In this document: in pieces, positions 8,069 to 16,733 of the stretch
Layout: the number at the start of each line of letters is the position of its first letter
Numbering within the stretch: the stretch's first letter is position 1
Assembly: GCA_902496115.1 (NCBI GenBank)
Contig: CABUZK010000003.1
Coordinates: forward strand, 1-64,000
DNA length: 64,000 bases
From: an uncultured Collinsella sp.
Lineage (GTDB): Bacteria > Actinomycetota > Coriobacteriia > Coriobacteriales > Coriobacteriaceae
Reading direction: 5' to 3'
The notes under the pieces: model-generated
Told to the model about the DNA's origin: nothing
What the model saw: only the letters and a program-made list of their open reading frames with translations
The model's database searches: none
Position numbers and translations under genes: made by a program

Positions 8069-10344
8069 CACTTGTCGTCGTCCTTTGCGGAAAGCGCAGT
8101 GTCGGCGGCGTCAGTGGCCTCGGCGGCCTCGGTAGCGTCCTTTGCAGAAGGCGCAGCCTCGCCCTCGGCACCCGCGGCCGGCTCATCGGCACCCGCGGCC
8201 AGCTCGCCAGCCTCGCCGCGCAGGCGGGCCAACAGATAGCGCGACAGGCTGTTGCCCTCGGCACGGCGCTCGGCACGGGCGCGATCGCGCTCGGCCTGCT
8301 CCAGCTCGTGCGCCAACGAGTCCAAGCGCTGCTGCATCTCCGCGCGGACGGCCTCGAGCTCGTGCTCGTGCGTGGCCTTGGCGGCGGCGAGTTCCTGCTC
8401 AATACGCTCCCCTGCCTCGAGCTCGGCTGCGGCGACACGCGCGTCGGCGTCGGCACGGGCCTCCTCGGCGGCACGCGTGGCGGCATCGCGCTCGGCAGCG
8501 GCAGCGGCGACCTTCTCGCTGGCGTCCACCGCAGCCTGCTCGACGGCAGAATCGGCGGCCGCACGGGCGGCATCGATCGCGGCATCGGCTGCCTGCTGAG
8601 CAGCGGAAACCTTCTCCTCGGCCGCGGCAACGGTGTCGGCAAGCTTCTGCTCCGCCTCGGCCACGGCGGCATCGGCCGCCTCAGCCGCGGCACGGGCATC
8701 GCGCTCGGCCGTCAGCTGCACTTCCTCGATCTGCAGCTGGGCGGCGTCCAGCTTAGCATGCAGCTCGGCCACCTCCTTGGCAGAGGCCTCACGCACGCCG
8801 GCAAGCTCGGCCGCAGCAGCGTCCTTGGTGGCCTGCAGCTCGGCGGCATCGGCCGCCGCCTTGGCAGCCAGAGCCGCGGCGGACTCGCTCTTGACCTGCG
8901 CGACCTGCTCGGCGGCCGCCTGCTCGGCGGCAGCAACCTTGGCGTCCGCGTCGGCGCGAGCGGCCGCGACCTCGGCATCGGCCTCGGCACGCATCTGCTC
9001 AAGCTGCGCCGCCGCGGTCGAGCGTGCCTCTGCCGCAGCATCCTCGGCAGCCTTCTTGCCGGCCTCGACATCCTCCAGCGAGGCGCGCAGCTCCTCTACA
9101 TCGGCCTCGGCAATCTGCGCGCGCTGCGTCAATGCCAGCTCACGCGTCTTAGCCTCGTCCAGCTCATCGGCCAGGTCGTCACGCTCGTCGGTCAGTGCAT
9201 GGGCCTGAACCTTCCAAGACTTGACCTGCCCCTGCAGCTCCTCAATCTGCTCGCGAGCCTCGGCCAGCGCCTGCTCGGCATCGAGCTGGGCCTGCGTGAC
9301 CTCCTCCACAAACACGCGACGAATCTCGACATCGGGCAGGTCGGGGCTATCGACCTGCACCTCCTTAATCTCCTTAATAAACTTGGGCGCCACCGGCTCG
9401 GGATGCACGCTCTCGAGCTCCTGCAGGTTGCGCTCGTCGTCGGTCAGGCTCTTAAAGACGGTGTAGTTGTTGATGAGGTTGGTGTACATCTGCACCATGT
9501 ACTCGTCATCGAACGCCAGTGCCTGCTGCTGCACGTCGATGTTGTAGCCCACCTTGTCGTAGCGCTCCATAAACTGCCACAGCTGGTAGCACTTGCGGTA
9601 GTTGGGGTCCTTCATGATGAGGTTGGTGCGCTGAATGGGGCTGCGAACCGCGCTGCAGCCGTTCATGATCTGGCAGAACGATGCACCGCGCAGTGCCATG
9701 ACCAGGCGGCGCACGCGGTCGATGCGCATAAAGACGTCCATGTTGTCGGCGTCGTTCTCGGCAAAGCTCTGGCGGTTCTTGACCGTCATCTCGACGTTGT
9801 ACTCGATCTCCTCGTACGCATCGTCGATCTTGCTGTGCATCTTAAAACGGTTGCGGATCTCGTTGCCCGTCGACCAAAAGATCACGTCGGTACGCTTGTC
9901 TACAAACGTCAGCAGGCGCTGAATCAGGTGGTAGATAAAGCGGTTCTCGTACAGGTCGTACGTCTCGACGGTACTGACGTTGAGGATGCGCGTGGGGTGG
10001 ACGCCGCCATCGTCGCTCGGCGCCAAAAACTGCGTGTTCTGGCTCAGGTGACGGATGCTGTCGGCGCTGATCTTTTTGGCGAGCGAGACCGGCACCACCT
10101 CTTCCTCGGTGGTGATGAAGCGGCGCGGATTTTCGATAATGGTGTTGATGGCGTCGAGCGAGTCTTCGATCATGCTGATCCATTCCTCGTCCACCACCTT
10201 GACGAGCTCCTCGCGCTGTTGCTCGATCGTGGTGCCCGAGGCCTGCGCCATCTCAAACAGATAGCGGAAGTAGCGGCTGTCCTCCTGGATGGGCTCCATC
10301 TGCTCGGAGAAGCTGGTATAGAGGTCCTGAATGGTCTCGGACAT
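8068..10344 (-). CDS. Long alanine-rich coiled-coil protein with DUF2357-like N-terminus
   Basis: A 758-residue protein. Residues 1-330 are globular and include PTRILNVSTVETYDLYENRF (117-136), which resembles the P-x-N-R-x-T-x-D-x-x-E-N-R-F signature of DUF2357 proteins, the usual partners of McrB-like AAA+ ATPases. Residues 330-720 are continuous Ala/Glu/Arg/Lys coiled coil, followed by an acidic Ala-rich tail. No nuclease motif is visible. It follows the McrB-like ATPase gene by 102 bp and overlaps the next SipW peptidase by one base. GGAGTAACCC precedes the ATG. The DUF2357 assignment is by motif resemblance; a structural tether or scaffold for the AAA+ complex is inference. The very Ala-rich composition creates a false 1,317-codon ORF on the other strand. 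Confidence 0.75.
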   Translation of the reverse strand: MSETIQDLYTSFSEQMEPIQEDSRYFRYLFEMAQASGTTIEQQREELVKVVDEEWISMIEDSLDAINTIIENPRRFITTEEEVVPVSLAKKISADSIRHLSQNTQFLAPSDDGGVHPTRILNVSTVETYDLYENRFIYHLIQRLLTFVDKRTDVIFWSTGNEIRNRFKMHSKIDDAYEEIEYNVEMTVKNRQSFAENDADNMDVFMRIDRVRRLVMALRGASFCQIMNGCSAVRSPIQRTNLIMKDPNYRKCYQLWQFMERYDKVGYNIDVQQQALAFDDEYMVQMYTNLINNYTVFKSLTDDERNLQELESVHPEPVAPKFIKEIKEVQVDSPDLPDVEIRRVFVEEVTQAQLDAEQALAEAREQIEELQGQVKSWKVQAHALTDERDDLADELDEAKTRELALTQRAQIAEADVEELRASLEDVEAGKKAAEDAAAEARSTAAAQLEQMRAEADAEVAAARADADAKVAAAEQAAAEQVAQVKSESAAALAAKAAADAAELQATKDAAAAELAGVREASAKEVAELHAKLDAAQLQIEEVQLTAERDARAAAEAADAAVAEAEQKLADTVAAAEEKVSAAQQAADAAIDAARAAADSAVEQAAVDASEKVAAAAAERDAATRAAEEARADADARVAAAELEAGERIEQELAAAKATHEHELEAVRAEMQQRLDSLAHELEQAERDRARAERRAEGNSLSRYLLARLRGEAGELAAGADEPAAGAEGEAAPSAKDATEAAEATDAADTALSAKDDDK

Positions 10345-10378
10345 GGGTTACTCCATAGATTGGATCGATCGGAAAGGG

Positions 10379-10433
10379 GCGGGGCGACGTCACACAGGGC
10401 AAACGTAACTGATTACCTTGTCCCACGCCCCGC
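10379..10433 (-). other. Intergenic hairpin between the AAA+ and coiled-coil genes
   Basis: GCGGGGCG (10433-10426 on the minus strand) pairs with CGCCCCGC (10386-10379) around a ~39-nt loop. There is no T-tract. It may partly terminate transcription or mark an mRNA processing site within the operon. Confidence 0.4.
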
Positions 10434-10443
10434 GCTCACGGCA

Positions 10444-12141
10444 TTAGTAGAAGTTCTGGATCCGCTGCAGGTACATGACGGAATCGGGCAGACCGCCCTC
10501 GCCAAAGGTCTTCTCGATGTACTCGATCAGGCCCTTCATCTCATCGCGCACAAAGCTCACGTTCATGGACTCAAACTTCTTGAGCACCTTGCGGGCGATG
10601 ATGTAGTCCATGCCGCCCAGCTCGGTGCCGCCGCATGCCACGTACACGGGGATAAAGTCGTACATCTGCTTGATGATACGGTTGCCAAAGGCCAGCTTAA
10701 AGCGGGTCTGCAGGTACTGGTCCAGCTTGTGCATCTTCTCGAGCAGATCGTCATCGATCACGTACTCGACCTTGGCCTTCTGGAACAGATACTGCAGGTG
10801 GTCGGCCGTCACATGCACGCGCTCGTGCGGCTCGCACTCAAACGCGTCGGCGCGCTCGTTGAGCTCGATGGGAATCGCGCGGTCGTACACCTTGTCCGTA
10901 ATGGTAAAGGTGGAGTCGTCGTTGTTGGCCGTGCCGATAAACCACAGGCTGTCGGGAATGGTGAGCTTGCCGTCGTGCAGGCCCTTGGGGTCGGCCGCCC
11001 ACTGGGTGGGGACCAGATCGAGCACCCACTCGTCGTGGCTGGGCATCTCGAGCACCGACAGGATCTCGGCAAAGTAGTACTCCACGCGGGCGAGGTTCAT
11101 CTCGTCGAGCACGATCATGGACGGGTCTTGGCGCAGCCCCGCCTCGTACACGGCACGGAGGAACTCGGTCTCGTTAAAGCGCTTGGAAAACTCGTTAAAG
11201 TAGCCCAGCACCTCGGTGCGATCGCGGAAGTTCGGCTGCACCGACACGATGGTCGCGGGATTGTCCAGGTAGCGGCTAAAGCTGTAGGGCAGCGACGTCT
11301 TACCAGTACCCGAAATGCCCTCCAGAATCAGCAGCTTGGAGGCGGCCATGCCGGCCACAAAGCGGCGGATGACCTCGGGCGTGTAGTAGAGCTTCATCTG
11401 GCTGCAGGCAAACGCGCGGAAGCTGTCGACAAAGTCCTCCAGCGAGATGGCATCGTCGTAGACCGGCGATTCCCAGTCGCGGTACTTAAGGTCCACAAGG
11501 GACAGCTTGGGGAAGCGGTTGGCCTGGGCGATCTCTTTTTCCTCGGCAAGGGTTTTGGCCTCGACGGTGGCCTTGGCCATGGCGGCCGCGGCATCCTTGA
11601 CGCCCTCGCCATCGAGCGCGAGCGACGCGTTGCCCGACACCACGGCGGCCGTGGCGCCCTCGCCCGCAGGCGCACCGGCGCCCGCAGCGGCGCCCACCAC
11701 GTTGCCCACCGTGGGCAGATGGTCGTCGGCCAGGGCCGAGGCGCCCACGTACGGAATCTGCTTGGTGCCGCCCATGGCATTGACCTTGAGCGCCAGCAGC
11801 TTGTTTTTCTCGTCCATGAGGTCGAGCACCTGCTTGTTCAGGCGGCCGATCTCGCGATAGAGTGCCTTGTTGGACGTGTCGTCGCGATGCAGGCGGCGGT
11901 TGATGCGGTAGCGGTGGACCAGAATGGCCACGATCAGCACGGGGACCGCGATGAGCATGGCAAACAGAATGACCGCGCCGATCTTACCCACCAGGTCAAA
12001 CGTGGTGAAGTAAGTCATAAAGATGCTGAAGTACTCAACCCAGCCAAACACCAGCAGATTAAGGATGGAGCTCACGACGGCAACGACGTTGTAGACGACC
12101 TTTGCCAGCAGCTCCCAGGCAAATCCCAGAAACTCACTCAC
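10444..12141 (-). CDS. Membrane-anchored McrB-like AAA+ ATPase
   Basis: A 565-residue protein. Two hydrophobic segments (about 12-47 and 54-76) anchor it, followed by a basic stretch HRYRINRRLHR, a short coiled coil (95-120) and an Ala/Gly-rich linker. The AAA+ module has Walker A GISGTGKTS (275-283), Walker B MIVLDEM (342-348), the McrB-family signature MNLARVEYYF (348-357) and sensor 1 IGTANND (402-408). Classical McrB is a soluble GTPase that drives DNA translocation; here the membrane anchor and the neighbours (signal peptidases, secreted fibre-like proteins) argue for work at the envelope. The start overlaps the upstream SipW gene by 8 bp. The AAA+ class is secure; its role is inference. 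Confidence 0.88.
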   Translation of the reverse strand: MSEFLGFAWELLAKVVYNVVAVVSSILNLLVFGWVEYFSIFMTYFTTFDLVGKIGAVILFAMLIAVPVLIVAILVHRYRINRRLHRDDTSNKALYREIGRLNKQVLDLMDEKNKLLALKVNAMGGTKQIPYVGASALADDHLPTVGNVVGAAAGAGAPAGEGATAAVVSGNASLALDGEGVKDAAAAMAKATVEAKTLAEEKEIAQANRFPKLSLVDLKYRDWESPVYDDAISLEDFVDSFRAFACSQMKLYYTPEVIRRFVAGMAASKLLILEGISGTGKTSLPYSFSRYLDNPATIVSVQPNFRDRTEVLGYFNEFSKRFNETEFLRAVYEAGLRQDPSMIVLDEMNLARVEYYFAEILSVLEMPSHDEWVLDLVPTQWAADPKGLHDGKLTIPDSLWFIGTANNDDSTFTITDKVYDRAIPIELNERADAFECEPHERVHVTADHLQYLFQKAKVEYVIDDDLLEKMHKLDQYLQTRFKLAFGNRIIKQMYDFIPVYVACGGTELGGMDYIIARKVLKKFESMNVSFVRDEMKGLIEYIEKTFGEGGLPDSVMYLQRIQNFY

Positions 12142-12880
12142 CGTCGGTACCCTCCTGCTTGGACGCGTTCATCGCCGCCTCGGCCTCGGCCTTCAGACGA
12201 CGGGCTTCCTCGAGCTTGGCCTCGGCCTGGGCGAGCTGCTCGGCGGCGTTATCGGCCGTGACGGTGGTATCGCCCTTGCCCTCGGCGTCCACGATGGCAG
12301 CCGCGGCGGCCAGGCGGTCCTCCTCGGCCATAGCGCGCTTGAGGTTCATGCCCACCACGATGAGGTGATACACCTGGTAGATAAAGAACAGCAGCATGGG
12401 CAGCACGATCACAATGAGGAAGCCCATGGAGCTGGACAGGAAGTCCATGACCTTGCCCATCTGCGGCAACGCGAACAGGTACTTACCAACGATGTCGCCA
12501 TCGCTGATGATATGCGTATCGGCCACGTCGTTGTTATCGCCCTTGGTGGTAAAGCTGCGCATGCCGTTGACCTCGTCGATGGCGGCGATGCGGTGCGTGT
12601 TGAGCGCGTACTCGTTGTCGATGATGGTGTGGAACGTCACGATGTCGCCCACCTCGAGCTTGGAGGTGTCGCACTTTTGGATGATGATGAGGTCGCCCTT
12701 GTTAAACGTGGGCGCCATGGAGTCGGATTGCACGGCGAGCGGGGTGAAGCCGGCGATGTCAGAGACGCTGCCGTCCTCGCGCGTGGCGAGCGTGGTAAAC
12801 GCATACAGGGCCGCCACCAGGATGATGATCCACATGACGACGCTCAACGCGATGGATGCGGCTTTTTTAACAGATTGCAT
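12134..12880 (-). CDS. sipW: SipW-like signal peptidase I (first copy in the operon)
   Basis: A 248-residue S26B-type peptidase. One N-terminal membrane helix (about 8-32), catalytic box SDSMAP with Ser54, and NTHRI with His96 as the presumed second catalytic residue. A second membrane region lies near 145-175, followed by a cytoplasmic Ala/Glu-rich coiled-coil tail (about 185-248). It lies directly downstream of four genes encoding SipW-type signal peptides and upstream of the AAA+ gene, whose start it overlaps. AAGGGACATC precedes the ATG. It probably cleaves the signal peptides of the adjacent secreted proteins. The long helical tail goes beyond the ordinary SipW core and could contact the neighbouring AAA+ or coiled-coil protein (inference). 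Confidence 0.9.
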   Translation of the reverse strand: MQSVKKAASIALSVVMWIIILVAALYAFTTLATREDGSVSDIAGFTPLAVQSDSMAPTFNKGDLIIIQKCDTSKLEVGDIVTFHTIIDNEYALNTHRIAAIDEVNGMRSFTTKGDNNDVADTHIISDGDIVGKYLFALPQMGKVMDFLSSSMGFLIVIVLPMLLFFIYQVYHLIVVGMNLKRAMAEEDRLAAAAAIVDAEGKGDTTVTADNAAEQLAQAEAKLEEARRLKAEAEAAMNASKQEGTDGE

Positions 12881-12940
12881 GATGTCCCTTACTACCGTGT
12901 CTGTCTAGGTCGTGCGCGGCCCGGTGGCCGCCGTGCATAT

Positions 12941-13768
12941 CTACTGTTCCTCGATGCCCTCAAAGCGCATCGAAACCGAATAGTTAGCTCCCTTTAGCAT
13001 ATTAGTGCAATTTGGGTCCGTTCCCTCGAGCCATATGCGAACGGTTACCGGCTTATCCGTATCTTTTATCAGGTCGAACATATCGCTGGCCGCGGTGGCA
13101 GCGCCCGAGTCGAGCCCAAAGACGGTGGCCGCGCCGGACGAGCCCCCGCCCCCGTTGGGGTTGTAGACCCAGGTGTGGCCGTCAGCGGTAAAGCTCATAC
13201 GCATGGCGCTTGCCATGCCCTGCGTGTCGGAGCTAAACCGCGTGCCGGACACGCCACCGTCGCCATCCTGCCCGGTCAGGCGAACGCGCAGGTCCGTACT
13301 GCTCATAAAGTGCAGCGTGAACTCCAGGTAGGCGCCGGTGGCGGGATCGGCGGTGGAACCGTCCTCGAAGGTGAAGGTCTGGTAGTCGCTCGTGGTGACG
13401 GGCCTGAGCTTGGACACATCGATGTCCACGCCCTTTTCGCTGGCGATACGTGCCGAGATCTGGTCAAAGCCCAGGCTGTGCACGTATTCGTCGAACGCAG
13501 CGTGCTCGTCCAGATCAAAGCGCAGCGAGCCGTCGGCGTTGGCGTCGATCATGAGCATGCGGGTCTTGGCACTATCGGCGATGGAGAACCAGGCGAACGT
13601 TGCCATGGCTATCGCCACCAGCGCAAACAACACCAGCACCATGGTGGTGGTGAGCTTGCGACGAAGGTCGGTGTCGGTGGGCGCGGCGATGTCGGGCTGG
13701 CGGGTAGCGGCGGTTGAACGGCGGTCGCCGGTAGCCGAGCGGCGGTCGTCTGGTTTAACGCGTGCCAT
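12941..13768 (-). CDS. Secreted SipW-type (TasA/camelysin-like) subunit 4
   Basis: 275 residues. A basic 35-residue cytoplasmic lead precedes a hydrophobic segment ending ATFAWFSIADSAKT, the SipW-type cleavage region. The mature part is beta-rich, with Gly/Ser loops and a C-terminal strand pair VRIWLEGTDPNC...ANYSVSMRFEG that recurs in related proteins here. Its start is two bases after the previous subunit stop, so it is coupled. It is probably exported, trimmed by one of the two operon signal peptidases and displayed or assembled at the surface. The family is assigned from signal peptide and architecture; a fibre role is by analogy with TasA. Confidence 0.8.
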   Translation of the reverse strand: MARVKPDDRRSATGDRRSTAATRQPDIAAPTDTDLRRKLTTTMVLVLFALVAIAMATFAWFSIADSAKTRMLMIDANADGSLRFDLDEHAAFDEYVHSLGFDQISARIASEKGVDIDVSKLRPVTTSDYQTFTFEDGSTADPATGAYLEFTLHFMSSTDLRVRLTGQDGDGGVSGTRFSSDTQGMASAMRMSFTADGHTWVYNPNGGGGSSGAATVFGLDSGAATAASDMFDLIKDTDKPVTVRIWLEGTDPNCTNMLKGANYSVSMRFEGIEEQ

Positions 13769-13770
13769 TG

Positions 13771-14757
13771 CTACTCACCATCCAGGGTCGCAAAGAGCGC
13801 CAGGTGCAAGGTGCCCGGATCTTGATAGAGATAGTCGGCGCTATCGGGGTCGGTGCCCTCGATGTAGTAATAGACATCCAGACGATAGGCCTGGCCAAGC
13901 CCCAGCGTGGCGAGCGTGTTTTGCGGGCGCGTGGCTGTCTCGCTCGTGTCCAACGTAAAGGTGGCCGGGTCCTGCGTCACGTTGGCGCCACAAGCGAGCT
14001 GGCCGTTTTGCCAGCCCAGAAGCATGCCCTCGGTGTAGTCCGCCAGGCCCGTAGGCGCGGTCGCGGGGTGCTCATCGCGATGGCCACCGTCGGAGCCGTC
14101 GAGCTCAAAGATGCTGGCTGCAAGCACCTGGCTGCCGCTCGAGATCTTTATGCCCACGCGGGCTGCGCGCAGCAGCTCGGTATCGGCACCCTGTGGGACC
14201 AGTGATTCGGCCAGATACAGGTTGACCTTGCCCCTTACTTTGCTGGCGCCCGTTCCGGTAATGGTGGGACGCAGGTCGATCCAGCCGTGGTAGAACGCGG
14301 AGCCGTTGTCTTTTGCCTGCTCAAACACTGTGGCATCACCGGCTGAGTTGTTTTGCGCGCAGGCAGCAAAGCCGTTGAGGTCAAAGGTCGAGACCGGGTA
14401 GAGTGTCACGGCGCCGGTCGCGTTGGAAGTCAAGGAAACGTCGCCCTGCTGCGACCAGCTGCCGCGGTCGGCGTCGCCCAGCTCCAGCACCAACTTGGAT
14501 GTGTCGCTGTGCACGCTCACCGAGTTGGTGCTGACCTTCATGTTATTGGTAAACCAGGCGTAGGTCGCGACGCCCAGCGTGGCGGCGAGCGCCACCATAA
14601 CGAGTGCGATGTAGGCACGCGCGCGGCGGGCGTGGCGGCAGGCGGCGGTGCTCTCGAGGACCTGGCACTCGGCGGCTACGCTGGAGGGAACCGCGGGGCC
14701 CGTGCTCTGGGTTTTGGCCTCGCAGCCATCTGCTGGCATGTACTTCTGATCTTCCAT
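13771..14757 (-). CDS. Secreted SipW-type (TasA/camelysin-like) subunit 3
   Basis: 328 residues from the ATG at 14757, chosen because GGGGG lies eight bases upstream and the longer frame would overlap subunit 2. A hydrophilic lead of about 48 residues precedes a membrane segment ending in GVATYAWFTNNMKVSTNSV, a SipW-type signal. The mature region carries DGSDGGHRDEHP loops and ends with YYYIEGTDPDSADYLY and a final beta strand, matching the C-terminal motif of its siblings but with Ser in place of Cys. It is third of four tandem subunit genes. Likely a cell-surface or matrix protein; function untested. Confidence 0.8.
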   Translation of the reverse strand: MEDQKYMPADGCEAKTQSTGPAVPSSVAAECQVLESTAACRHARRARAYIALVMVALAATLGVATYAWFTNNMKVSTNSVSVHSDTSKLVLELGDADRGSWSQQGDVSLTSNATGAVTLYPVSTFDLNGFAACAQNNSAGDATVFEQAKDNGSAFYHGWIDLRPTITGTGASKVRGKVNLYLAESLVPQGADTELLRAARVGIKISSGSQVLAASIFELDGSDGGHRDEHPATAPTGLADYTEGMLLGWQNGQLACGANVTQDPATFTLDTSETATRPQNTLATLGLGQAYRLDVYYYIEGTDPDSADYLYQDPGTLHLALFATLDGE

Positions 14758-14770
14758 ATCGCTCGCCCCC

Positions 14771-15607
14771 TTACGCCTTGGCCGCGGCAAAGGCAAGCTG
14801 CAGCACCACATCGCGGGCCTGGGCCTCGTCGATGCAATTGGCGTCGCAGCCTTCCATGTACACAACGTAGCGAACGCTTGCCACCTCGTTGGCGGCCAGC
14901 GTGCAGATGGGCGTGGCGCCCGCGCGCGCCGTGGGTGTGTCGCCGGTGCCGTCCATGCTGTAGGCGCTTATGGCGCGCGCAGGGTCGGCGGTGTAGGTCC
15001 AGCCCGAGGCGCCCGCCGCCACGACCACGCCGTCTTGCGCGGTGGTGCGCCTGCTGGTGGCGCCTGCGGTGTTGCCCAGATCGTCGCAGGTAAAGATGTG
15101 CGTTTGCGTACCTGCCTGGGTCGTAATTACCAGACCCAGGCGCAGTGCGGCCAGCAGCTGTGGGTCGCTCGTCACGCTCATCTGGCCCGGATACAGGTAC
15201 ACGTTGAGCGCGCTGTCGCCGCCCTTAAGGTACAGCGTGCCCGAAAGGGCATAGTCGTCCAGCTGCGCGGTGCAGTCGGCGTAGTCGGTCGTGATGCCCG
15301 CGGCGTTTTGGAACGTGCCGCGCCAAAAGCGGGAAAGGTCTGACGTCGAGATGGGATAGAGCGTCTTGTCGGCCGCGGCAAGCGCGGCCGTCGTGTCCCA
15401 GGGTCCGTTGGCCGAAAGACCAATCTGCAAGTCGGAGCTCTCGTCGCTTACCGTATGCGCCACGGGCGTCACGTTGGTGTAGCGCGAGTTGCTAAACCAG
15501 GCGTAGGTGGCGGCACTCAGGGCGGCTACCAGCACCAACATCCATGCGGCCGCGGCAACCATGCGACGGCGCGAGCCCAGGATATCTTTGATGTTCGATG
15601 CACTCAT
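14771..15607 (-). CDS. Secreted SipW-type (TasA/camelysin-like) subunit 2
   Basis: 278 residues from the ATG at 15607, which has AAGGGGG upstream; the longer frame would run into subunit 1. The signal region is RRRMVAAAAWMLVLVAALS followed by AATYAWFSNSRYTN. The mature protein is beta-rich and contains TDYADCTAQLDD and a C-terminal YVVYMEGCDANCIDEAQ motif with two cysteines that may form a disulfide. The 13-bp gap to subunit 3 supports one operon. The same fold and export route as the neighbouring subunits are inferred from the shared signal and C-terminal motif. Confidence 0.8.
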   Translation of the reverse strand: MSASNIKDILGSRRRMVAAAAWMLVLVAALSAATYAWFSNSRYTNVTPVAHTVSDESSDLQIGLSANGPWDTTAALAAADKTLYPISTSDLSRFWRGTFQNAAGITTDYADCTAQLDDYALSGTLYLKGGDSALNVYLYPGQMSVTSDPQLLAALRLGLVITTQAGTQTHIFTCDDLGNTAGATSRRTTAQDGVVVAAGASGWTYTADPARAISAYSMDGTGDTPTARAGATPICTLAANEVASVRYVVYMEGCDANCIDEAQARDVVLQLAFAAAKA

Positions 15608-15618
15608 CCCTGGCCCCC

Positions 15619-16503
15619 TTACGAACGCTTGCCGGCAAAGCGCAGTGCCAGCGATTGCAGGCTGGTGGCGGCCAGATTGTTGGTGCAGTCGGGGTCGCAG
15701 CCTTCCAGCCACACGTACACATCCACGCGCACGGGCGTGCTACGGTTGGCGCCCTTGGCGGCAGCGGGCAGGCTGCAGATCTTGGTCGTGGCCTCCTTGA
15801 GGCCCACGATGCCGGTGTCTTCGTTGTAGTCGCAGAAGTTTGCGCTGGTCAGCTGGTTAAAATGGATCGTGAAACCATCGGAGCGGGTGCTGTCGAGCAC
15901 CAGGTGGTTCTGCTCGTTCTCGCCGACATCCTTGCCGTCGAGGGTGTTGTAGCGCGCCTGAGGATTGTGCTCGCCCGAGACCTCAAAGACGTACTGACCC
16001 GTAACGGTGTCGCCCTGCCCTGGAGCATAGGCAACCAGCCCCACGCGCAGGGCGGTGGAGATGGGGTTTGCCGGATCTTGCTCGGTAAAGTCGATGCCCG
16101 ACAGGTACACGTCGGTTGCGGCCGAGTTAGTGGCCAGGTACAGGGAGGTCTTGTAGTAGTCGGAATGCTCGGCCGCGCCAAACATGCTGGCAAACAGCGA
16201 ATCCTGCGTGGTTCCGCCGGTAAAGCCCGTTACCTTTTGGAAGCCGTTGAGCACGTTGTCGGTCGAGACGGGATCAAGCAGGCCCGCAAAGCTCAAACCG
16301 GCGTTGGTCTTGTATTCGCCGTCGTACTCGTTGGAGATAAGGAAGGTGACGCCCGTGCCCGCGGCCATCTTGACGTCGGTGATATGGCGGTTGGCATTGT
16401 AGATGTACCAGGCATACGTTACGGCTCCGGCAGCAGCAAGGGCCACCAGCAACGTGGCGAGCATGCGATTGAACTGTTTTTGCAGCGAACGCGCGTCCGA
16501 CAT
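15619..16503 (-). CDS. Secreted SipW-type (TasA/camelysin-like) subunit 1, first gene of the operon
   Basis: 294 residues from the ATG at 16503; GGGGGAGGGGC lies immediately upstream, and the upstream in-frame ATG at 16554 has no ribosome binding site. The signal segment MLATLLVALAAAGAVTYAWY departs slightly from the AWF form seen in its siblings. The C-terminus VRVDVYVWLEGCDPDC...LQSLALRFAGKRS carries the shared motif with two cysteines. A possible -10 element TAGAAT lies at 16569-16564. As first gene of the run subunit 1-2-3-4, sipW, AAA+, coiled coil, sipW, it probably marks the transcription start of the whole locus. Confidence 0.8.
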   Translation of the reverse strand: MSDARSLQKQFNRMLATLLVALAAAGAVTYAWYIYNANRHITDVKMAAGTGVTFLISNEYDGEYKTNAGLSFAGLLDPVSTDNVLNGFQKVTGFTGGTTQDSLFASMFGAAEHSDYYKTSLYLATNSAATDVYLSGIDFTEQDPANPISTALRVGLVAYAPGQGDTVTGQYVFEVSGEHNPQARYNTLDGKDVGENEQNHLVLDSTRSDGFTIHFNQLTSANFCDYNEDTGIVGLKEATTKICSLPAAAKGANRSTPVRVDVYVWLEGCDPDCTNNLAATSLQSLALRFAGKRS

Positions 16504-16675
16504 GCCCCTCCCCCAGATGCCGTGTTGTAAACTGCCTGGACACCATTTGCCCATAATGGAGTTATTCTACGCGAATGTGCTGTTCGTCGGGGGTACAAAC
16601 GCGACTTTCCGCGTGCTGTTCGCGCTACATCGGGGCGGATAGGGTCGCAAATCGCCGCTTTTTAAAAAATAGTTC

Positions 16676-16704
16676 TTGCCACTGGGCGGGAGCTCCGTTA
16701 TATT
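16676..16704 (+). promoter_or_regulatory. Promoter of tRNA-Val
   Basis: TTGCCA (16676-16681) and TATATT (16699-16704) are separated by exactly 17 bp, ending 29 bp before the tRNA 5' end. Confidence 0.75.
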
Positions 16705-16733
16705 ATTTCCTGCGCACTCGCGCACCCTTGATC

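Noticed and set aside
8068..12141. A classical McrBC restriction system
   Set aside because: No nuclease motif is visible, the ATPase is membrane-anchored and the operon is devoted to secreted proteins.
8308..12261. 1,317-codon open frame on the plus strand
   Set aside because: It is the antisense of the Ala/Glu-rich coiled-coil and AAA+ genes; the product is Leu/Gly/His/Arg-biased with no domain, and the minus strand has clear motifs and ribosome sites.
12881..12940. Terminator between subunit 4 and sipW
   Set aside because: The GC-rich GCGCGGCCCGG/GGCCGCCG stretch pairs only partly and has no T-tract; the genes are more likely one transcript.
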